DNA from: Candidatus Cloacimonetes bacterium HGW-Cloacimonetes-2
GTDB lineage: Bacteria; Cloacimonadota; Cloacimonadia; Cloacimonadales; Cloacimonadaceae
DNA: 64,000 nucleotides
Assembly (NCBI GenBank): GCA_002842035.1
Contig: PHBP01000009.1
Coordinates: forward strand, 1 to 64,000
Direction: 5' to 3'
The notes below the pieces were generated by a model, which had not been told where the DNA came from, searched no databases, and saw only the letters and a program-made list of their open reading frames with translations. Position 1 is the stretch's first letter. Every line of letters begins with the position of its first letter. Positions 1 through 6,374 of this stretch are shown here, piece by piece. The position numbers were made by a program, and so were the translations under genes.

Positions 1-275
1 CGCACCACCGAGCATAGTGGTGGAGAAACCCGTATATTGCATACTGATAGTATGTTCTGCAACTGCGTAAAAGATTCCACTCAGTTCTGTCCCTGATTTG
101 GGAGATCTGTCCCCCATATAGTAATGAGACCGGGATTCTGGTGCAGATCTTTGAATAAGTAGATAGTGTGTTGATAGTGAAATGAATACAAGAAATTGAG
201 AGTCGAATCCGGCTGCTTCTTTTTACGGCACCAGAATCAGTAGTCCGGCGCTAGGCTAAGCTCGGTAATTTCTGC
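1..275. other. left-edge region without a confident gene
   Basis: No plus-strand gene can be supported here. The minus strand is open from about 117 to the left edge, starting with an ATG at 117-115 and reading MGDRSPKSGTELSGIF, which looks protein-like but has no Shine-Dalgarno sequence and is cut by the window edge. The same stretch (about 82-120) carries the words TCTGTCCCTGATTTGGGA and GATCTGTCCCCCATATAGTA, which resemble a segment near 37131-37165, so a repeat or mobile-element remnant is equally possible. Two small inverted repeats lie at the very edge (CACCAC/GTGGTG at 4-23 and CATACT/AGTATG). Confidence 0.3.
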
Positions 276-306
276 TTGACGAAAGAGAGATGTCTGAGAC
301 TATGAC
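276..306 (+). promoter_or_regulatory. possible promoter for the riboswitch leader
   Basis: TTGACG at 276-281 is one base from the -35 consensus. TATGAC at 301-306, 19 bases further on, is a weak -10. The position just ahead of the riboswitch aptamer is what a leader promoter would require. The wide spacing keeps confidence low. Confidence 0.3.
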
Positions 307-310
307 CTTG

Positions 311-490
311 TGACTTGATGGTGCTTTTGCACAGGTAAAAGGGAATTCCGTTAAAATCGGAAGCGGTCTCCGCCACTGTAAGCAGCACAAAGGGTTAAGT
401 ACGTCACTGTCCGGTACCACCGGATGGGAAGGCGTGCTTTACGGGACAGAGAGCCCAAACCGCTGCAAGCCAGGAAACCTGCCACCAAGT
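311..490 (+). promoter_or_regulatory. cobalamin (B12) riboswitch
   Basis: The aptamer core is clear: an early GGTAAAAGGGAA segment, then AATCGGAAGCGGTCTCCGCC followed by ACTGTAA, and at the end the B12 box GCAAGCCAGGAAACCTGCC (464-483). These are the conserved landmarks of cobalamin riboswitches (established family knowledge). About 60 nt of linker separate the box from the Shine-Dalgarno sequence AGGTGA at 555-560 of the next gene. CACC and ACCT in the end of the aptamer could pair with that AGGTG, so translational control is plausible, but no classical terminator is seen. It should shut off the downstream beta-propeller gene when adenosyl- or other cobalamin is plentiful. Confidence 0.94.
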
Positions 491-565
491 ATGTTTGTGC
501 CTACGGTAAGATGGGCGTAAGCTGCCGTTCATCTCAAGTCACAATTTAGTAATGAGGTGAACCAA

Positions 566-1819
566 ATGATTCCCAGAAATATCCGGATCAAGCTCAGTTT
601 GTATTTGTGCTTGCTGCTGAGCAGCTTTGGCCTGTCTGCCCAGGTTTTCTATGTAGTAAACTCCCAATCCCGCACTCTTAGCCGGATCGATTTGGCTGCA
701 AATACGGTCAACAACAGCTTTGCAAGCCTGGGTAATGTTCCCAATAAGATAGTCCTGGATGGGGAGCATATCTGGTGTGTTAATTCAGGTGACAATGCCG
801 TTCAAAAAATCTCCCGCCTTAGCGGACAGACAGAGAGCAATATCTTTGTCGGGATGGGAGCCAATCCCTGGGATGCCGTGAAGCACGGGGATTACCTGTA
901 CGTAACGGGATTGGTAAGCGGAAAGGTCTATAAGACAAATACTATCACCGGCTCTGTAGTGGCAAGTCTATCTGTCGGTACTGCCCCGGAAGCGCTGTAT
1001 ATCGTGGGGGATAAGCTCTATGTAAGCAATGCCGGGAATTATGCAAACGACTATATGGGCAGCTCGGTATCCGTCATCAATCTAGAGAGCTTTGAGCTGA
1101 TCAAGAGCATAGCTGTAAGCGCAAATCCGCAATACCTGTCCTACCTCGATGGGAAGCTGCACGTGTCTTGCACCGGCAATTGGGCGAACATAGGGGGAGC
1201 TATCTGCATTATCGATACCCAGACAGATCAATTGATACATACGATTGCTCTGGGCGGTACTCCGGGTAGTATCCTGATTGCCTCGGATGAACTGGCCTAT
1301 GTAGCAGATAGCAATGGTATCAATTTATACTCTTATGATCCTGTGAACTACACTGTGTTCCACGGGAGCCAGAATCCCATAGGCAACGGCGGATCCGAGA
1401 TTGCGGGGAATTCATCCCTGATAGCGGTTTTGAGTCCCAATTGGGGTAGTAATGGCAGCCTGAAGATCTTCAATGAGGATCTCAGCCCGGCAGGGCAATA
1501 CACTGTTGCGATGACGCCTACCGATCTCAAAATGTGGATCGAGCCCAGCTCAATTGACGATAGCAATCTGCCCAATCCGGGTTTCAGAGTCTATCCCAAT
1601 CCCGTAAAGATGGGCGGTTCACTCAGTATTGAGACGGATAAGCCTCTCGTGGGGGAGCTGCAAATCTACAATCTGAGAGGTCAGTTGATCTTGGAAAGCG
1701 CCTTCAGCGGCAAGGCGACGCTCAATCTACCTCAGAATTTGAGTAGCGGAATCTACCTTTACAAGGTGTTCGAGGGATCGCGGAGCTATAGTTCAGGCAG
1801 GTTTGTGATCAGCAGATAG
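566..1819 (+). CDS. exported YncE/BtuG-like beta-propeller protein with C-terminal sorting domain
   Basis: A 417-residue protein with a Sec signal peptide (hydrophobic LSLYLCLLLSS, cleavage likely after LSA) and then repeated propeller blades of about 45 residues, with recurring 'VVNSQSRTLSRIDLAANTV', 'YVTG' and 'YVSN' phrases typical of YVTN/YncE seven-bladed propellers. The last 75 residues (YPNPV ... IYNLRGQLI ... LSSGIYLYKV) match the type IX secretion/por-type C-terminal sorting signal. ATG 566 is preferred over upstream GTG 557 because AGGTGA sits 5 bases before it. A B12 riboswitch directly upstream, plus the propeller fold, recalls BtuG, the surface B12-binding lipoprotein of Bacteroides. 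Here there is no lipobox, so surface attachment would go through the sorting tail. B12 binding is an inference; no btuB or btuF gene is next to it. Confidence 0.85.
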   Translation: MIPRNIRIKLSLYLCLLLSSFGLSAQVFYVVNSQSRTLSRIDLAANTVNNSFASLGNVPNKIVLDGEHIWCVNSGDNAVQKISRLSGQTESNIFVGMGANPWDAVKHGDYLYVTGLVSGKVYKTNTITGSVVASLSVGTAPEALYIVGDKLYVSNAGNYANDYMGSSVSVINLESFELIKSIAVSANPQYLSYLDGKLHVSCTGNWANIGGAICIIDTQTDQLIHTIALGGTPGSILIASDELAYVADSNGINLYSYDPVNYTVFHGSQNPIGNGGSEIAGNSSLIAVLSPNWGSNGSLKIFNEDLSPAGQYTVAMTPTDLKMWIEPSSIDDSNLPNPGFRVYPNPVKMGGSLSIETDKPLVGELQIYNLRGQLILESAFSGKATLNLPQNLSSGIYLYKVFEGSRSYSSGRFVISR

Positions 1820-1932
1820 CTTGATTGGGTGCAATTGATACAGCTCTCTTTTATCTTTGGCATTAGCTGCTATCTGCCGGCAAGCTAGCAAAATTATCTT
1901 GACAGCAAAGCCTACCAAGCCCAGCTAAGAAA

Positions 1933-3078
1933 ATGGATAAGAAGATGAAGATATGTATTATTACGAACTCGCATCCGAGTAACGACGTAAGACTTTATTA
2001 CAAGCTGGCCCACAGCCTGGCAAAACTGGGAGAGGTGCATCTGATCTCTGTTTCGGGCGTATCAAACCAGCAGATAAACCCCTATCAGGAGACTGTCTGC
2101 AGCGAATCTCACTGGGGCAAGCTTGCGGAACTCTACAGAGCAGCGGTTGCTTATAAACCGCAGATGGTGGTCTGTGTAGAGCCCTGGACAATGCTGATCG
2201 GGATTAGGCTGAAGTGGCGCTTTAAAGCCAAGCTGATCTTTGATATCCACGAATTTTACGCAGATGCTTTCGCGGAGAGATTTCCTCTATTGCTGCGTAT
2301 CCCAGCCAAGTATCTTTATCTGATCGCTCTCAAGCTGATCGAATCACACAGCGATCTGACCATAGCGGTAAACCGGCAGATCCTGCAGCAGGTACTGCCA
2401 TCATCACGCCAGGCAAAAGGACTCTATCTGCCGAATTATCCGGTAAAAAACGTGTGGGATTACAATTGCGAAGTTCCTGCAGGTCTGCGCGATCTCTGCG
2501 ATATGAGATTTGATCTGATCTATATCGGCGGTCTAACCCGGGATCGTGGCATTCTCAAGCTGCTCAAGGTAATTTCTCACCTCAAGACTTTGCACTCCAA
2601 TCTCACGGTCCTGATCGTTGGCACGTTCTTTGATCCCGAGGTGCAAAAGCTATTTGATGCCTCGGTCAATAACTACAATCTGAACAAGCACATATATTAT
2701 CAGGATTGGATTCCCGCGGAGAAGATCGGGCTACTCCTGAAGCGTTCCAGAATAGGGCTCTGGATCTTCAACCCCAAGAATCGCAGGATGAGTAGCGCAC
2801 TCCCGCTCAAGGTAATGGAATACCTCGCCGCAGGCCTGCCCGTGGTGACGACCAAGACACCACTGATGAGCGCTCTGATAGATAAAAACGGTCTGGGAAA
2901 ATGCGTGCCCTATCGCTCCAGTGAAATTGCCCGGGCAATTGACAGCCTCCTCAGCTTGAACAATGACGAATACAGAGCTCTAAGCGAACACTGTGTACAG
3001 CTTGCGGAGGAGAGGTTCAATTGGGAAGCGCAGGAACCTCAGCTATTGGAAGCAGTAGATAAACTGGTAAAACATTAA
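1933..3078 (+). CDS. glycosyltransferase, GT4-like (group 1)
   Basis: A 381-residue GT-B-fold enzyme. The N-terminal Rossmann half opens with KICIITNSHPSNDVRLYYK, and the C-terminal half carries the donor-binding region with 'LKVMEYLAAGLPVVTT', the E-x7-E-like signature of GT4 enzymes. It probably adds a sugar to a surface polysaccharide or glycolipid on the cytoplasmic face; the substrate cannot be read from sequence. The start is uncertain: ATG 1933 has no good Shine-Dalgarno sequence, and ATG 1945 (MKICII) has AGAAG just ahead. It overlaps the next glycosyltransferase by one base (TAATG), so the two are translationally coupled. It is separated from the riboswitch gene by 113 bases with a TTGACA at 1899-1904, so it may have its own promoter. 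Confidence 0.85.
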   Translation: MDKKMKICIITNSHPSNDVRLYYKLAHSLAKLGEVHLISVSGVSNQQINPYQETVCSESHWGKLAELYRAAVAYKPQMVVCVEPWTMLIGIRLKWRFKAKLIFDIHEFYADAFAERFPLLLRIPAKYLYLIALKLIESHSDLTIAVNRQILQQVLPSSRQAKGLYLPNYPVKNVWDYNCEVPAGLRDLCDMRFDLIYIGGLTRDRGILKLLKVISHLKTLHSNLTVLIVGTFFDPEVQKLFDASVNNYNLNKHIYYQDWIPAEKIGLLLKRSRIGLWIFNPKNRRMSSALPLKVMEYLAAGLPVVTTKTPLMSALIDKNGLGKCVPYRSSEIARAIDSLLSLNNDEYRALSEHCVQLAEERFNWEAQEPQLLEAVDKLVKH

Positions 3079-4337
3079 TGCGCATTCTATATATCAGCTA
3101 CTTCTACCCGCCGCTGGGCGGTCCGGCAGTCCTGCGGAACCACAGCATAGTAAAATATCTTGCTCGCAGCGGCTGGGAGATAGATCTGATCACGGTAAAA
3201 GATCCCGAGTATTATTATTATGACAGCTCTCTGGATGCCGAACTGCCGGGAGTAAACGTGCACCGCGTAGCTTCGGCAGACCCGATGAGCTTACTCCGTA
3301 GGATACGGGGCAAGAAAAAGCAGAGCGGGATCTATCTAAATACTCCGGAAAAGTATAAATTGGCGATCCGCAGGCTATTTCCCATAGACGATAAGATCGG
3401 CTGGCTACCTTATCTGATCAGGAAGGGAAAGGAACTGCTAAATTCACAGAGCTACGATCTGATCTATGTCTCCTGCGGTCCTTTCTCCAGCGGAATCGGT
3501 GCCTCAAGACTATCTGAGAAGTATGGGATTCCCCTGGTGTATGATGCCAGAGACTACTGGAACCTTTTATCAGACTATGATCTGCAGGGCACCATAATTC
3601 ACAGGAAGCTGAGTCTCTATTGGGAAAAACGCATACTGAGGCGGTCAAAGCTCTTTGTGAGTGCTACCGAGGGCATCCGCAGCGATAGTATCAAAGCCTT
3701 TGGAGGCGATCTGGCGAATAAGTCACTTACTATCTACAACGGCTGGGACGAAGAAGAATTTGAGGGGCTGGAGCCTGGAGATACTGAGGGATTTGAGCTG
3801 GCTTACTTTGGCAATATCTATGCCAGGAGGTCGTTTAAGCACTTCTATCTGGCGGTAAAGAGGCTCAAGGGTGAAGGTAAACTGCCCCCTGATGTATCGA
3901 TCAAGCTCTATGGGAATTTTAACCGTGAAGCTCAGGATGAGATCAGGGAGAGCGGGATTGAGGAACTGATCGAGATTGTGCCGGCTTTGGCACATCGGGA
4001 GGCTCTAAAGAGAATGCTGGGAGCGGGAGCATTGATGCTTTTGATCAATAGCAGCAGCCCTTGGGGCACTCTTACCTCAAAGCTCTTTGAGTATTTGCGC
4101 TGTCGCAAGCCGATACTGGCGATGGTTCCTATCGATAATGAAGCCGCTGTGCTTCTGCGTGAGTGCGGTCACGACTATATTGCTCCGATGGAATCTGTGG
4201 AGAGCATCTATCAGCAATTGAAGAGGCTGTTTGATGAGCGGGGTGTACATAGGGCATATCTGGTTCCTACGGATTTATCGAGGGAAGAGCAGATTGAGAG
4301 GCTGGACGAGAGGCTGAGAGCGTTAGTCAGCTCTTAA
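3078..4337 (+). CDS. glycosyltransferase, GT4-like
   Basis: A 419-residue GT-B enzyme. The N-terminus MRILYISYFYPPLGGPAVLR is the typical opening of WcaI/PimB-like GT4 transferases (a glycine-rich loop that contacts the donor phosphate). The mid region has YNGWDEEEF, and the C-terminal half has 'SKLFEYLRCRKPILAMVP', the acidic donor-binding stretch. It shares the TAATG junction with the preceding transferase and ends convergently with the radical SAM gene, overlapping it by 4 bases, so no room remains for an intergenic terminator. The two transferases probably act in sequence on the same glycan. Substrate unknown. Confidence 0.86.
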   Translation: MRILYISYFYPPLGGPAVLRNHSIVKYLARSGWEIDLITVKDPEYYYYDSSLDAELPGVNVHRVASADPMSLLRRIRGKKKQSGIYLNTPEKYKLAIRRLFPIDDKIGWLPYLIRKGKELLNSQSYDLIYVSCGPFSSGIGASRLSEKYGIPLVYDARDYWNLLSDYDLQGTIIHRKLSLYWEKRILRRSKLFVSATEGIRSDSIKAFGGDLANKSLTIYNGWDEEEFEGLEPGDTEGFELAYFGNIYARRSFKHFYLAVKRLKGEGKLPPDVSIKLYGNFNREAQDEIRESGIEELIEIVPALAHREALKRMLGAGALMLLINSSSPWGTLTSKLFEYLRCRKPILAMVPIDNEAAVLLRECGHDYIAPMESVESIYQQLKRLFDERGVHRAYLVPTDLSREEQIERLDERLRALVSS

Positions 4338-5740
4338 TGCCGTTTGGCCATTGCCTTGGTGATGTCTTTGCCCAGGAGCTTGCTCTCGATCATTATTCTG
4401 ATGCCGTTTATGATGTGATTCGGCTTCATTGCGCCTGTTTTAAGGCTGCGGATAGCGAGAGGAATCAAACGCCAACCTTTGGATAGATAGATCTTGATAT
4501 AAGCCTTGGAGAGGAAGGATTCCATTTCTTTGGGGCTCATACCGAGCGGCTGGTAAACGCAGTGGGTCACGTCGTAATCTTCCCAATTGTAATGCAGGAT
4601 GCGACCTTCGGACTGGAGCTGTTCAAAGACCTTGGTGCCGGGGAAGGGGGTGAGGATGGATATTACTACGTATCCGAGGCGGTGTTTGCAAAAGAAATCC
4701 AGGCTTTGCTTCAGGTAACCGGGAGTGTCGTATTTGTCGCCTGAGCCCAGGATCATATACCAGTTATGAGTAATGCCGATTCTATCCATCACTTTGATGG
4801 CTTTGGCGATATCACCCAGATCGATCTTTTTGTTCAGGCTCTCTATTACTTCCGGGATACCGCTTTCCAAGCCGATAGAGAGGAGGGAACAGCCGGAGCG
4901 TGCCATTAGAGCGATCAGTTCAGGCTCTTTGGCAATGATCGAGACGCGACTCATTGCGTTCCAGTGGATCTTGAGCTTATGCTCTAAGATGCGGTTGCAA
5001 AAATCAGTAAGCCAGGCTTTATCCACCGTGAGATTATCATCGTGAAACCAAAACTGGTCGTAGCCCCAGGAGATGAATTCCAGGAGTTCGGAAAATACGT
5101 CATCCACGCTGCGCTGGCGGTATTTGCCACCATAAAAAGCGGAAATCGAGCAGAAAGAGCACTGGAAAGGGCATCCTCTGGAAGAGACCAGCTTTGGCGA
5201 AAAGGAAAATTCGGGAGCAACAAGGTCTCGGCTGATACGGGGGATCTTGTTCAGATCGTCCAGAATAGCAATCTCATTATCGTTGAAAAAGACTCCATCC
5301 TTTTGAAACACGATGCCTTCGACTGCCGGCTCGGGATTGCCTTTTTCCAGGCTGGATAAAAGCTGTACAAAGACTTCTTCGCCTTCTCCACGGCAGACAT
5401 AATGCACACCGGTCTCCCGGATGACTTCTTTGTACATAAAGGTGGCGTGGTGTCCGCCGATGATAGTGGGCAGAGAGGGATTTGCTGAATGGACGTGATT
5501 GAGGATTTCGCGGGAGATGGGATAGGTGGCTGTGACGCAGGAAACCCCCAGAATATCCGGTTGATACCGGCGGATATAGCGATCGACATCTGTGCTATCT
5601 GCTATGGCGACCGTTGTTTTATGTCCGGCATCTCGGGCTGCAGCAGCCACATAGAGCAATCCCTGCAGTATCTGATGTCCCTTGCGGAGAGCTTCCAATC
5701 CCCCCGTGTGTGCCTTTGGGGAGATCAGAAGGACTTTCAT
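4334..5740 (-). CDS. B12-binding domain radical SAM protein
   Basis: 468 residues. Residues 1-140 form a Rossmann-type cobalamin-binding domain (ISPKAHTGG near the start, then DILGVSCVTATYP and IIGGHHATFM), without the DxHxxG base-off histidine motif. The radical SAM core follows, with the cluster motif C190-x3-C194-x2-C197 (RGCPFQCSFC), and further on 'GLESGIPEVIESLNKK'. This layout is shared by HpnJ/HpnP-type and BchE-type enzymes that modify lipids, hopanoids, tetrapyrroles or other unactivated carbons. The actual substrate is unknown. The start codon overlaps the rex stop by 4 bases with AAGGAC upstream, so it is the last gene of the large minus-strand operon. It depends on both B12 and a reduced iron-sulfur cluster, which fits being cotranscribed with a redox regulator. 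Confidence 0.88.
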   Translation of the reverse strand: MKVLLISPKAHTGGLEALRKGHQILQGLLYVAAAARDAGHKTTVAIADSTDVDRYIRRYQPDILGVSCVTATYPISREILNHVHSANPSLPTIIGGHHATFMYKEVIRETGVHYVCRGEGEEVFVQLLSSLEKGNPEPAVEGIVFQKDGVFFNDNEIAILDDLNKIPRISRDLVAPEFSFSPKLVSSRGCPFQCSFCSISAFYGGKYRQRSVDDVFSELLEFISWGYDQFWFHDDNLTVDKAWLTDFCNRILEHKLKIHWNAMSRVSIIAKEPELIALMARSGCSLLSIGLESGIPEVIESLNKKIDLGDIAKAIKVMDRIGITHNWYMILGSGDKYDTPGYLKQSLDFFCKHRLGYVVISILTPFPGTKVFEQLQSEGRILHYNWEDYDVTHCVYQPLGMSPKEMESFLSKAYIKIYLSKGWRLIPLAIRSLKTGAMKPNHIINGIRIMIESKLLGKDITKAMAKRH

Positions 5741-6366
5741 TGAGCGTCCTTTTCAGCCAGACGGCGCGATAAGACTGCCAGAGAGGCAAACATATCGACA
5801 TTTTCCACGATGATATCGGTGGGCACGTGAAGCTTTTGGGGGGTAAAATTCCAGATTGCCTTGATGCCTGAATGCACCATCAGATCAGCCACCAACTGGG
5901 CTGCTTCGGGAGGCACTGTAATGATCCCTATCTTGATATGCTTTTTCGCAGCCAGAGAGGTGATCTCCAGCACGGAATGCACAGGAACCCCGTGGACAAT
6001 GGTACCGATCTTGGCAGGATCGTTGTCAAAACTATCCACAATTGTCAGCCCGCGAAGAGAGAACTCCTGATAACCCAGGAGAGCACTGCCCAGATGGCCT
6101 ACTCCCACCAGGTAGCTGGAGGATGTATCGCTCCAGTTCAGGAGTTCCTCGATCGCTTTGGCAAGTTGTTTGATATTGTATCCGCTTTGCGGAACGTTGT
6201 TTATGGATGTATAGGACAGATCCTTGCGCACCAAAGTCTGGTGGAAATCTGTAAATACAGAGATCTTGGTGGCGGAAACTTCACGCAGGCCTGCCCGGGT
6301 GAATTGCTTCAGCACTTCCAGATACTGGGGAAGGCGCTTGAGAGTAGAAGTCGGGATTCTGTCCAT
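5737..6366 (-). CDS. rex: redox-sensing transcriptional repressor Rex
   Basis: 209 residues, the usual length for Rex. Residues 1-80 are the winged-helix DNA-binding domain (IPTSTLKRLPQYLEVL, then DLSYTSINNVPQSGYNIKQL). Residues 83 onward are the NADH-binding Rossmann fold with G88-x-G90-x-x-G93 (VGVGHLGSALLGY) and 'IVDSFDNDPAKIG'. Rex senses the NADH/NAD+ ratio and releases its operators when NADH rises. Start ATG 6366 has AGGAG upstream; the gene lies 8 bases after the second DUF6754-like gene and overlaps the radical SAM gene by 4 bases. Being inside this operon suggests that the membrane system or the radical SAM enzyme is connected with redox state. I could not find a convincing Rex operator (TTGTGAA-type palindrome) in the promoter region of the operon. 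Confidence 0.93.
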   Translation of the reverse strand: MDRIPTSTLKRLPQYLEVLKQFTRAGLREVSATKISVFTDFHQTLVRKDLSYTSINNVPQSGYNIKQLAKAIEELLNWSDTSSSYLVGVGHLGSALLGYQEFSLRGLTIVDSFDNDPAKIGTIVHGVPVHSVLEITSLAAKKHIKIGIITVPPEAAQLVADLMVHSGIKAIWNFTPQKLHVPTDIIVENVDMFASLAVLSRRLAEKDAQ

Positions 6367-6374
6367 AGTATCTC

